A stretch of DNA of 64,000 nt from CBDDCQ01 sp965226285 (GTDB lineage Bacteria; Bacteroidota; Bacteroidia; Flavobacteriales; Ichthyobacteriaceae). Positions 44,610-52,807 of this stretch are shown piece by piece. Below the pieces are notes generated by a model. It was not told where the DNA came from and ran no database searches. It worked only from the letters and a program-made list of their open reading frames with translations. Location: NCBI GenBank assembly GCA_965226285.1, contig CBDDCQ010000005.1, forward strand, positions 186,001-250,000. The letters run 5' to 3'. Numbering within the stretch: position 1 is the stretch's first letter; each line of letters begins with the position of its first letter. The translations under genes were made by a program, and so were the position numbers.

Positions 44610-46082
44610 TTAATATGCTTTTGCAAACAATACCCTTCCATTTGAAGGTTTGCCTGTATATACACATTTTCCTTTTTCTTCCTGTGAGCCTAAGGGAATA
44701 CACCTTATTGTAGCTTTAGTTTGATTTTTAATAGCTTCCTCCGTTTGAATAGTACCATCCCAATGAGCAGATATAAACCCACCTTTAGTCTCTAAAATCT
44801 CCTTAAATTCTTGATAAGTATCTACTGTATAGGTATTTTCTTGTTTGTATTTATTTGCCTTTTCAAATAATTTTTTTTGTATCTCTTGCAATAAATCACT
44901 CACTTTCTCCGATATATTTTCCTGCGGAGCAAACTCCTTTGCAGATGTATCCCTTCTAGCTAATTCTACTGTTCCTTTTTCTAAATCCTTAGGACCTATA
45001 ACTATTCTCAAAGGCACTCCCTTTAGCTCATATTCATTAAACTTCCAACCCGGTTTATGGGTATCCCTATCATCATATTTTACTGTAATACCTTTGCTTT
45101 CTAATTGCTGTTTGATCTTAAGAACTATTGTAGAAATATTTTGTAACTGCTCTTTATTTTTATATATGGGTATAATCACTACTTGAAAAGGTGCTAAATT
45201 AGGTGGTAACACTAAGCCATTATTATCTGAATGCGCCATAATAAGAGCCCCCATTAATCGAGTAGAAACTCCCCACGAAGTAGCCCATACAAAATTTTGT
45301 TTTCCCTCTTTATCTAAAAACTTCACATCAAAAGCCTTGGCAAAATTCTGACCCAAAAAATGTGAAGTACCAGCCTGTAGGGCTTTTCCATCTTGCATCA
45401 AAGCCTCTATACAATAAGTATTAAGTGCCCCTGCAAACCTTTCACTTTCTGTTTTTTCTCCTTTCACTACAGGTATAGCCATAAAATTTTGTACAAAGTC
45501 TGTATAAATATCTAATATTATTTGAGCCTCCTCGATAGCTTCTTTTCTTGTTGCGTGAGCCGTATGCCCCTCTTGCCAAAGAAATTCTGTGGTTCTTAAA
45601 AAGAATCTGGTACGCATCTCCCATCTCACCACATTTGCCCACTGATTTACAAGTATAGGCAAATCTCTATAAGATTGTATCCATTTTTTATAAGTATCCC
45701 ATATTATGGTCTCAGAGGTAGGACGCACTATTAATTCCTCCTCCAATTTAGCATTTTCATCTACTACTATCTCTCCATCTTTTCCATTTTTCAATTTATA
45801 ATGGGTCACCACTGCACATTCTTTAGCAAAACCATCTACATGACTCGCTTCCTTACTAAAGTAAGACTTAGGTATAAATATAGGAAAATAAGCATTTACA
45901 TGTCCAGCTTGTTTAAACTTTTTATCTAATTCTGCTTGCATCTTCTCCCATATAGCATATCCATAAGGCTTTATGACCATACAACCTCTTACACCCGAAT
46001 TTTCTGCAAGATTAGCTTTCACTACTAGTTCATTATACCATTTTGAATAATCTTCTTGCCTATTGGTTAACTCTTTTGCCAT
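44610..46082 (-). CDS. proS: Prolyl-tRNA synthetase (archaeal/eukaryotic type)
   Basis: Charges tRNA-Pro. ATG 46082 gives 490 residues (MAKELTNRQEDYSKWYNELV), a standard start for this type; the frame extends 33 bp further upstream. Class II core: motif 2 region VVRWEMRTRFFLRTTEFLWQ, motif 3 SWGVSTRLMGALI, the anticodon-binding domain (FQVVIIPIYK; LRIVIGPKDLEKGTVELARR) and the C-terminal ProS_C domain ending GRVLFAKAY. There is no YbaK-type editing insertion, as expected for ProS type 3. Confidence 0.96.
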   Translation of the reverse strand: MAKELTNRQEDYSKWYNELVVKANLAENSGVRGCMVIKPYGYAIWEKMQAELDKKFKQAGHVNAYFPIFIPKSYFSKEASHVDGFAKECAVVTHYKLKNGKDGEIVVDENAKLEEELIVRPTSETIIWDTYKKWIQSYRDLPILVNQWANVVRWEMRTRFFLRTTEFLWQEGHTAHATRKEAIEEAQIILDIYTDFVQNFMAIPVVKGEKTESERFAGALNTYCIEALMQDGKALQAGTSHFLGQNFAKAFDVKFLDKEGKQNFVWATSWGVSTRLMGALIMAHSDNNGLVLPPNLAPFQVVIIPIYKNKEQLQNISTIVLKIKQQLESKGITVKYDDRDTHKPGWKFNEYELKGVPLRIVIGPKDLEKGTVELARRDTSAKEFAPQENISEKVSDLLQEIQKKLFEKANKYKQENTYTVDTYQEFKEILETKGGFISAHWDGTIQTEEAIKNQTKATIRCIPLGSQEEKGKCVYTGKPSNGRVLFAKAY

Positions 46083-46138
46083 AGATATTTCATAATAACA
46101 TATTGTAGAGCACAAATATATAAAGTTTATTATAACTA

Positions 46139-47179
46139 TTAAAAAAACCTTTTGATATCAATTTCCTTATCCAAAGGAATATTATTTTCTAAATAATCAC
46201 ACAATTTTACAGCTAGTTGGGGAGCTATCATTACCCCTCTAGTACCTAAGCCATTAAAAATACAAATATTATTATATTTAGGGTGTCTTCCTAATAAAGG
46301 TCTTCTATCTAATACTGTAGGACGAATACCTGCTCCTTGCTGAATTACTTCAAAGGGATATGTTAATACCTTTCTTAATTTTTTCACTAAATCTTTCCTA
46401 GCAGTATCTGTAGCCTCAATAGTTTTATCATAAAAATCAAATGTAGCTCCTACTAAAAATATACTTTCTTTTACTTGTAATATGAATACACCTGCTTTAA
46501 TAAGTTTATCTAACTTTAACTTTTCGCACTTGATTTTAATCCACTGCCCTTTATTACCTATCAAAGGTAATTTATTAAAATAAGGATTATTTTTAAGGTT
46601 AAATCCCTCACAAAAAACAATTTTACTAGCCTTTAGTTCTTTATATGATATGCTATTTTTACATATTTTCATGCGACTATAATCAAATTTTTCTAACACA
46701 AGATTTCTGTGCTTGAGAAAATATACTTGCATATCATCAAGCATATTCTGTAAAAGAATTCTACCTGTTTTCTGTACTTCTCCAAAACCTAAACGAGCTG
46801 AAATACCTGATATATCCCTGTATATAATTTTATCATTTAGGTACTCTATTCCACAAGGTGTGTCGCATACAGCACCCCAACTATTTTGTTCTTCTATAGA
46901 GTTAAATATCCTATAAATATTAAAATGTTCAATATATTTATTCTGAGTAATCTTCTCTATTTTTTTCCAAAAAGGTAATAATAAATCCATTTGCTGCCTA
47001 GCATTCCATACAGGAGTAAATCTTTTAAGAACAAAGGGATTAAATAAACCAATAGCCATTCTAGATGATGATCTTTGGTTATTATCATCTAGAATTATAA
47101 ACCTCTTCTTCTCATTGAGAAGCTGCATGGCAAAAGCTATACCTGCTATGCCTTTGCCTACTATAATATAATCTAACAT
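46139..47179 (-). CDS. FAD-dependent oxidoreductase (DAO family)
   Basis: A 346-residue flavoprotein. The dinucleotide-binding motif is at the extreme N-terminus (DYIIVGKGIAGIAFAMQLL), and FAD-contacting segments lie at the C-terminus (GAGIRPTVLDRRPLLGRHP; FNGLGTRGVMIAPQLA). The middle resembles D-amino-acid oxidase-like or MnmC-like proteins. The gene directly follows gldN on the same strand, an arrangement seen in flavobacterial gldKLMN loci, though no T9SS function is established. Substrate unknown. Confidence 0.85.
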   Translation of the reverse strand: MLDYIIVGKGIAGIAFAMQLLNEKKRFIILDDNNQRSSSRMAIGLFNPFVLKRFTPVWNARQQMDLLLPFWKKIEKITQNKYIEHFNIYRIFNSIEEQNSWGAVCDTPCGIEYLNDKIIYRDISGISARLGFGEVQKTGRILLQNMLDDMQVYFLKHRNLVLEKFDYSRMKICKNSISYKELKASKIVFCEGFNLKNNPYFNKLPLIGNKGQWIKIKCEKLKLDKLIKAGVFILQVKESIFLVGATFDFYDKTIEATDTARKDLVKKLRKVLTYPFEVIQQGAGIRPTVLDRRPLLGRHPKYNNICIFNGLGTRGVMIAPQLAVKLCDYLENNIPLDKEIDIKRFF

Positions 47180-47220
47180 TTAGATAATAAAACTCCCTAT
47201 TTTATGAGTTTTATTAAATT

Positions 47221-48102
47221 TTAATAATTCCAAATATCTTGCTCAAAGTTCCTTATATCCTCCTTTATCCTATCAGACTCTCTCAATTGGAATACAGCAT
47301 TGTCTCTAATATATTCACTAATTTTTCTATCCTCTAATTGATTCTCCTCTTTGTATATTATAGAACTAAATTTTCTATTGCTTAGCAAATGGTCAAAATT
47401 ATATCTAAAAGACTGATTTATTGGATTAAATACTTCCTGTTTATACAATAATTCTCTAGCATCAGCATACCAAATCCAAAATAATTCAACCAAATCTGGG
47501 TTGTCTTTATCTTTCTCTGTAACATCTGGAGCCACGGGACAAATTGCTAATATACGATATTTCAATTCTCCTATTTTCTTATCAAAATACCATACTGACT
47601 TTATCTTATACCCCCTTATATCCAAAGAACTTATATTTGTTTTAGTAATATATTCTGCAGATACAGATTCACCTGCATTAAATTGTGCTATACCCTTTGA
47701 TGTAGTATCTGTTCTACTGAGTGTTTGCTCTACATCCTTTCTTCTTATTTTCTCTAGAAAATATTCATCTGAATATATTTCTTTTATTACTCCTCTTCTT
47801 ATTCCTGATACCAAAGCATCAAAAAGAGATCTTCTATAGGAAGTTATCTTTGTAGTATCAGTAGGAAAATATAAAAAATAATTTTTTCGTTGGCTCAAAT
47901 CAATATATTCCCACACTGTTTTAGACCACATAATATCTCTTCTTACATCTACCTTAGCATATTCTATATAACCTGTTTTATTCCCTACTTCTATCTTATT
48001 TCTCTCTTCTTCTGTATTAGGTACTCTCAAGTTCAATTCTTGCCCTCTTATTTGAGTAAAATAAATAAATACCAATACGAATACAAAACTATACCTTTTC
48101 AT
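47221..48102 (-). CDS. gldN: Type IX secretion/gliding protein GldN (PorN)
   Basis: Periplasmic partner of the GldK/PorK lipoprotein ring. The 293-residue protein has a signal peptide (MKRYSFVFVLVFIYFTQIRG) and family signatures: VDVRRDIMWSKTVWEYIDLS, NYFLYFPTDTTKITSYRRSL, FDALVSGIRRG, IRGYKIKSVWYFDKKIGELK and LVELFWIWYADARELL. It is the last gld gene of the operon, 14 bp after gldM. Confidence 0.95.
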   Translation of the reverse strand: MKRYSFVFVLVFIYFTQIRGQELNLRVPNTEEERNKIEVGNKTGYIEYAKVDVRRDIMWSKTVWEYIDLSQRKNYFLYFPTDTTKITSYRRSLFDALVSGIRRGVIKEIYSDEYFLEKIRRKDVEQTLSRTDTTSKGIAQFNAGESVSAEYITKTNISSLDIRGYKIKSVWYFDKKIGELKYRILAICPVAPDVTEKDKDNPDLVELFWIWYADARELLYKQEVFNPINQSFRYNFDHLLSNRKFSSIIYKEENQLEDRKISEYIRDNAVFQLRESDRIKEDIRNFEQDIWNY

Positions 48103-48116
48103 ATACTTTTTAATTA

Positions 48117-49694
48117 TTATTTTCCATTTATAGTTACTAATACAGGAGCTACATTAGCTACCTTATATCTATTATTACCAGGTATTTTCACTTTTATATT
48201 ACTTATAATTACAACATCTCCTATACTTGCTTGAGATATAACTCTCTTAGCTCTTTCATTAAATTTATTTCCTTTTACTAATATAGTAGGTTTACCTGAT
48301 ACTTTTACACTAAAACTAGTTACTAACAAATCTAAATCAAATTCAAAATTCTTAAGCTCTGCTCCAATAGTAGATATCTTAAGATTATTTATTGGCATCT
48401 TTGCGTCAGTTTCTCCTCTTACTGTACCTACTGGAGGTGGTATATCTTTTACTCTATATCTTTTTGTAACCAAATTCCTTACCTTACCACTTATTCTAGC
48501 AGAAACATTTATGCTCAATATTTTTCCTCTAAAATTAGTAACATTTAATGAATAACTTGCACTTCTAATTTTCTTTATACCATAAGCCTTTACTATTAAA
48601 TCTTTAGAAGGTATCCCAGGAGCCGATACTGATATTGGATTTTCAACTCCTCTATAAAGAACATTCATTTTATCTGCAGACACAACTGCTACAGCATCAT
48701 TGACCATGAATATATTATTCTTAAATGGATATTCCTTAATTTCACCTAATTCATTTTTTAATTTTACTACTCCACCCCAATGATACTCACCTAATCTATT
48801 TGCTGGTATTTCTACTATTCCCTTTCCATTTTTTACCTTTATTTCTTTTTCTTTTGTGCCTATTCTTCTACCCAAAGAATTATATTCATGCAAATATACC
48901 TTTGGTAACAAAGTAGTATCATAAGCTACTAACACTACATTTGCTTTAAATTTACCATTCTTTATTACCGTAGTGGATTCCGGAACCACCAAAGCTCTTA
49001 TATCATTAACTTGCATTTGTCCACTCAATTCTCCTACTAAAAGAGATTGAAGTACATCACCTTCAGAATTTCTTACATCCGCTTGTATTTGAGATAAAAA
49101 AGTTATTTGCGCAGCCAAAGGATAGTGCTCAAATTTATGCTTTACCCAAGGTATATATATCCCATCTTTATCTATTACATTTTTTGTATTAAAAATTTGC
49201 TTTATTTGCTCCTTTAAGTTCTTATTATCTACACTTTTCAAAAGATATGCCAAATAATCATCCATAGCCTTCACTAACTCTCTAGATTTATTATTCTCAC
49301 CTAATGTAAAAAGATATTCACTACCTTCGTCTCCATCCATATAAGAATAATTCAATTTACCTGTATCGGAATCTACAGCACCTGATAATTCAATCATATC
49401 TCTCTTATAAGTTTCAAGCAATTGAACAAAATTATTTGAATGGACAGCTAACTCTATAGAAAAATTATACAGTTTTTGATATCTTTTAGGGTTATTCGTA
49501 CTCTTTATTTTCAAATCATTATACAATAACTTATTTTTCAATACCGTAGTTTTCACAATTCTATCAGTAGTCTCATTTATACTACCAAAAGCTTTAAGAA
49601 CATCTTTAGATACATTCAACGCAAGCATAGCCATCAAAACCAAATACATCATGTTTATCATCTTTTGCCGTGGAGACAAATTACCTGAAGCCAT
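48117..49694 (-). CDS. gldM: Type IX secretion/gliding motor protein GldM (PorM)
   Basis: Inner-membrane protein that, with GldL, forms the proton-powered rotary motor of T9SS and spans the periplasm. The 525-residue protein starts MASGNLSPRQKMINMMYLVL with the conserved arginine before the single membrane helix (about 12-33). A helical D1 domain follows, then three beta-sandwich domains ending in PGNNRYKVANVAPVLVTINGK. Length and ends are normal. It follows gldL by 13 bp. Confidence 0.96.
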   Translation of the reverse strand: MASGNLSPRQKMINMMYLVLMAMLALNVSKDVLKAFGSINETTDRIVKTTVLKNKLLYNDLKIKSTNNPKRYQKLYNFSIELAVHSNNFVQLLETYKRDMIELSGAVDSDTGKLNYSYMDGDEGSEYLFTLGENNKSRELVKAMDDYLAYLLKSVDNKNLKEQIKQIFNTKNVIDKDGIYIPWVKHKFEHYPLAAQITFLSQIQADVRNSEGDVLQSLLVGELSGQMQVNDIRALVVPESTTVIKNGKFKANVVLVAYDTTLLPKVYLHEYNSLGRRIGTKEKEIKVKNGKGIVEIPANRLGEYHWGGVVKLKNELGEIKEYPFKNNIFMVNDAVAVVSADKMNVLYRGVENPISVSAPGIPSKDLIVKAYGIKKIRSASYSLNVTNFRGKILSINVSARISGKVRNLVTKRYRVKDIPPPVGTVRGETDAKMPINNLKISTIGAELKNFEFDLDLLVTSFSVKVSGKPTILVKGNKFNERAKRVISQASIGDVVIISNIKVKIPGNNRYKVANVAPVLVTINGK

Positions 49695-49707
49695 CTTTAT
49701 TTAAAAA

Positions 49708-50379
49708 TTATTTTGTAGTTGCAGACATAGCCTTAATCATACCATCATATACTCTATTCATGGCATGTAAATTATCTACAAATTCCTTCAATTCAATTTG
49801 CATCTCTCTATTAGCATCTAAAGTCTTACCCATACCTTCAAATAATCTCTCTCCTTCTTTAATCTGCATTCTTTTTTGTTCTATCTGTTCTCTATATACT
49901 GAATTTAGTACACTCATATTTTCAACTGATTCATGAAGTTGATCAGCATACTGATTAGACGTATGTTCTGAAACCACTGAATTAGAAACTTTATTAACAA
50001 TCTCAGCTAACAAAGTAATACTTTGTTCTAAGCTCTCTAATTTTTGGACATCTATCTTAGCATTTGCCAACAGGTTATCTAATTTTTCAGATAAACTTGC
50101 TTTTAACAAAGAATCCCCAACTTCTACTACAACATCTGAATTATTATCTTCCTTTAACTGAGGATAAACTCTAGTCCAGTCTAAATCATTATCTACAGGT
50201 TCAAATGCCGAAAGCGCAAATATACAAGCCTCTACTGCTAATCCAAAACCAATAATAATTCCACCTCCAGGTAAATGTAATATCTTAAACATAGCTCCAA
50301 TTATAACAATCGAAGCACCAAAACCATTAATGTAGTTCATTACTACTCTCCCTTTCTTTGTTTGAAAAAAAACCTCCAT
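49708..50379 (-). CDS. gldL: Type IX secretion/gliding motor protein GldL (PorL)
   Basis: Stator-like subunit of the T9SS motor. The 223-residue protein has two membrane helices: NYINGFGASIVIIGAMFKIL and GGIIIGFGLAVEACIFALSA. The second carries the membrane glutamate (GLAVEAC) known to be needed for proton-driven function. The cytoplasmic C-terminus is a long helix (KLDNLLANAKIDVQKLESLE; LNSVYREQIEQKRMQIKEGE). The extra 11 residues before GRVVMNYI could mean an internal start at 50340, but ATG 50379 keeps a usual length. Confidence 0.95.
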   Translation of the reverse strand: MEVFFQTKKGRVVMNYINGFGASIVIIGAMFKILHLPGGGIIIGFGLAVEACIFALSAFEPVDNDLDWTRVYPQLKEDNNSDVVVEVGDSLLKASLSEKLDNLLANAKIDVQKLESLEQSITLLAEIVNKVSNSVVSEHTSNQYADQLHESVENMSVLNSVYREQIEQKRMQIKEGERLFEGMGKTLDANREMQIELKEFVDNLHAMNRVYDGMIKAMSATTK

Positions 50380-50423
50380 AATTTTTTTATCTTGTATAAT
50401 TACGATTTTGTTTTTAAATTCTA

Positions 50424-51818
50424 TTAATTCTGTTCTACGCCTAAATAAGTCTGTACCGTTCTAAACCCTATATAACTAGTACAACTATCTTTATGTTCAT
50501 ACTCCCTAACTCCAACCTGAAGATAATAAGAAATATCTTTCCACGATCCACCTCTTATAACTTTATTGAAATTGCCCTTATCACCATTATATTGAGGGTT
50601 AAATGTCAAAGAAAAATTATATGAGCTATGATTGTAGGTAGTATTTGTCCACTCTGATACATTTCCTGCCATATTATATAAATTATAATCATTTGGTAAA
50701 TATTCATCTACCTTTGCAGTATACAAACTACCATCAGCTATATAATCTCCTCTTAGTGGTTTAAAGTTAGCTAAAAAACATCCTTTTTCATCTGTAACAT
50801 AAGGTCCTCCCCAAGGATAAGGTACATTTTTAAGTCCACCTTTAGCAGCATACTCCCATTCTGCTTCAGTAGGCAATCTAAATTTACTCACCAGATATTT
50901 CTTATTCCTTTTTTGATAAGCATTTTTAAATTCTGTTCTCCAATTACAGAAAGCTCTGGCTTGCTCCCAAGTAACTCCCACAACAGGATAATCATCATAA
51001 GCTATATGCCAAAAATAATCTTGGTGCATTGGTTCATTGTAAGAATATGTAAAATCTCTTAACCAAACCAATGTATCCGGATAAATCATTATCTCATTCT
51101 GTATTAATTTACTTCCTGTATCACCATAACGCTTAGAATCTGTAATCTTTTTCTCATAAAACTTATACTTAAGTTTCTTGATATCAATTACCCTACCTGT
51201 TTGAAAAGTTTCTTCTAAAGGAAGATACATTGAATCCATAACCTCTGCGTAATCAACATCAGGATATTGATCAAAATCCCAAATAATATCTATATCCCAA
51301 TTTAATCTCTTTCTAAAATTGATCCTCTCATTATCTCCATAATTATCTATCAAATATCTGTTATAAGCGTTACCAATAGTATCTATTGGTAAAAACTTAT
51401 ATTGGGATATCCCAACTAGCTCCTCATCGATTTCTTCCTCTTCTTCCTCTTCTGATAGAACAACTCCAGAATCATCTAATCCTAACTCTACAACTTTTGA
51501 TGCCAATTTATATCTAATAATAGAATCTCTGACCCAGTTTACAAACTGCCTATACTCATTATTACTTATCTCTGTTTCGTCCATAAAAAATGCCGATACA
51601 GAAACTGTTTTAGCAGGAGCTACTAAATTATTCAACAAATTGTCATCTGCACTACCCATAGTAAAAACTCCAGATCTAATGAGAGACATACCATAAGGTT
51701 TATCTGGACTCCAATCTTTAGCATCTCTAACCCCAACTAATTCTCCTGTTCCCTTACTAAAACAAGAACTTAAAACAAGAGCAAAAATACTAGGCAATAC
51801 TACTTTTAGATAACTCAT
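50424..51818 (-). CDS. gldK: Type IX secretion lipoprotein GldK (PorK)
   Basis: Outer-membrane lipoprotein forming the periplasmic PorK/N ring. The 464-residue protein has a type II signal (MSYLKVVLPSIFALVLSSCF, Cys-19) and an FGE-sulfatase fold: IRSGVFTMGSADDNLL, SVSAFFMDETEISNNEYRQF, DDYPVVGVTWEQARAFCNWR, FRLPTEAEWEYAAKGG, NMAGNVSEWTNT, KVIRGGSWKD. An acidic insertion (SEEEEEEEIDEELV, about 126-140) is a visible oddity. First gene of gldK-L-M-N after porP. Confidence 0.96.
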   Translation of the reverse strand: MSYLKVVLPSIFALVLSSCFSKGTGELVGVRDAKDWSPDKPYGMSLIRSGVFTMGSADDNLLNNLVAPAKTVSVSAFFMDETEISNNEYRQFVNWVRDSIIRYKLASKVVELGLDDSGVVLSEEEEEEEIDEELVGISQYKFLPIDTIGNAYNRYLIDNYGDNERINFRKRLNWDIDIIWDFDQYPDVDYAEVMDSMYLPLEETFQTGRVIDIKKLKYKFYEKKITDSKRYGDTGSKLIQNEIMIYPDTLVWLRDFTYSYNEPMHQDYFWHIAYDDYPVVGVTWEQARAFCNWRTEFKNAYQKRNKKYLVSKFRLPTEAEWEYAAKGGLKNVPYPWGGPYVTDEKGCFLANFKPLRGDYIADGSLYTAKVDEYLPNDYNLYNMAGNVSEWTNTTYNHSSYNFSLTFNPQYNGDKGNFNKVIRGGSWKDISYYLQVGVREYEHKDSCTSYIGFRTVQTYLGVEQN

Positions 51819-51857
51819 AATTCTTAATAACTTTAATCTTTTTTAACAAAATGCATG

Positions 51858-51865
51858 CAAATATA
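51858..51865 (-). promoter_or_regulatory. Candidate -7 box before gldKLMN
   Basis: Reverse-strand TATATTTG 40 bp upstream of gldK, in the 58-bp gap after porP. No -33 TTG at the optimal distance. Confidence 0.4.
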
Positions 51866-51876
51866 TAGTTTTTCCT

Positions 51877-52794
51877 TTAAAGAAATCTAATATTTTCAAC
51901 TTTTTTTATGTCAGTTCTCTTAATCTCCTGATGATTAAATCTAAATTTGAGTGTAACCTCATGACTACCATAGCTATTATAACGATTAAAAACACCATAA
52001 TCATATGAATACATTATATTAATATTATCGATCATCTGATACCCCATTATTAACCCTATAGAATCATATAATCTATAAGAAATTCCCAGTTTGAATACAT
52101 CATATAAAGATAAAACAGTACTCAAGTCCATTGAGTAAGTTTTTAAATTTGTTGAAAAAAGTAATGCGGGTTCTAAATAGAAATTGTGATTAAGTTCAAA
52201 TATACTTTCCATCATCAAATAATAATACCTGCTTTTTTTATAATTATATCCATTCATTTTAATAGAAGATTCTAATAAATCAGATAGAGATAGAGATATA
52301 ATATACCTTTTCCATTGATAAGAAACCCCAAGACCAAAGTTATATCCCATTGAAGTATCTGAAATATTTAGTATATTTTCATCTTTATTATCCTGCGGAG
52401 CAACCCAATTATCCCTGAATATACTTTGATAAAACAAGTTTGCAGAAATTCCAAATACAATAAAATTATCTTCAGATAATTTTAACTTGTATGCAGTTGA
52501 TATTTTCTTAAAAAAATTATTTTCATTACCTTGTCTATCATTTAAAAGAACTAATCCTATTGAACTTTTTTCATTGAATGGATATTCTACATCAGCACTT
52601 AATATGGTAGGAGCTCCATCTATTCCTACAAATTGACTTTTATAAGATAGTCCAAAATTCAGATCATCACTGAATACGGTAGGGCTAAAAAACAATTTAT
52701 TATTATAAAATTGAACAAAATTAGGGTGAACTTGAGCCATAGAGCAGCAAGTAAACAGGAATAAAAATTTAAGTATATGATACCTAAATGTCAT
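51877..52794 (-). CDS. porP: Type IX secretion membrane protein PorP/SprF
   Basis: Outer-membrane barrel of the PorP/SprF family, which binds type B C-terminal signals and links to PorE. The 305-residue protein has a signal peptide (MTFRYHILKFLFLFTCCSMA) and the family start VHPNFVQFYNNKLFFSPTVF. Barrel strands follow (LNFGLSYKSQFVGIDGAPTI, YNFGLGVSYQWKRYIISLSL) and the HEVTLKFRF closing strand. It lies before gldK in the porP-K-L-M-N order of Porphyromonas and starts 13 bp after topA. Confidence 0.92.
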   Translation of the reverse strand: MTFRYHILKFLFLFTCCSMAQVHPNFVQFYNNKLFFSPTVFSDDLNFGLSYKSQFVGIDGAPTILSADVEYPFNEKSSIGLVLLNDRQGNENNFFKKISTAYKLKLSEDNFIVFGISANLFYQSIFRDNWVAPQDNKDENILNISDTSMGYNFGLGVSYQWKRYIISLSLSDLLESSIKMNGYNYKKSRYYYLMMESIFELNHNFYLEPALLFSTNLKTYSMDLSTVLSLYDVFKLGISYRLYDSIGLIMGYQMIDNINIMYSYDYGVFNRYNSYGSHEVTLKFRFNHQEIKRTDIKKVENIRFL

Positions 52795-52807
52795 TTTTTT
52801 AACACAG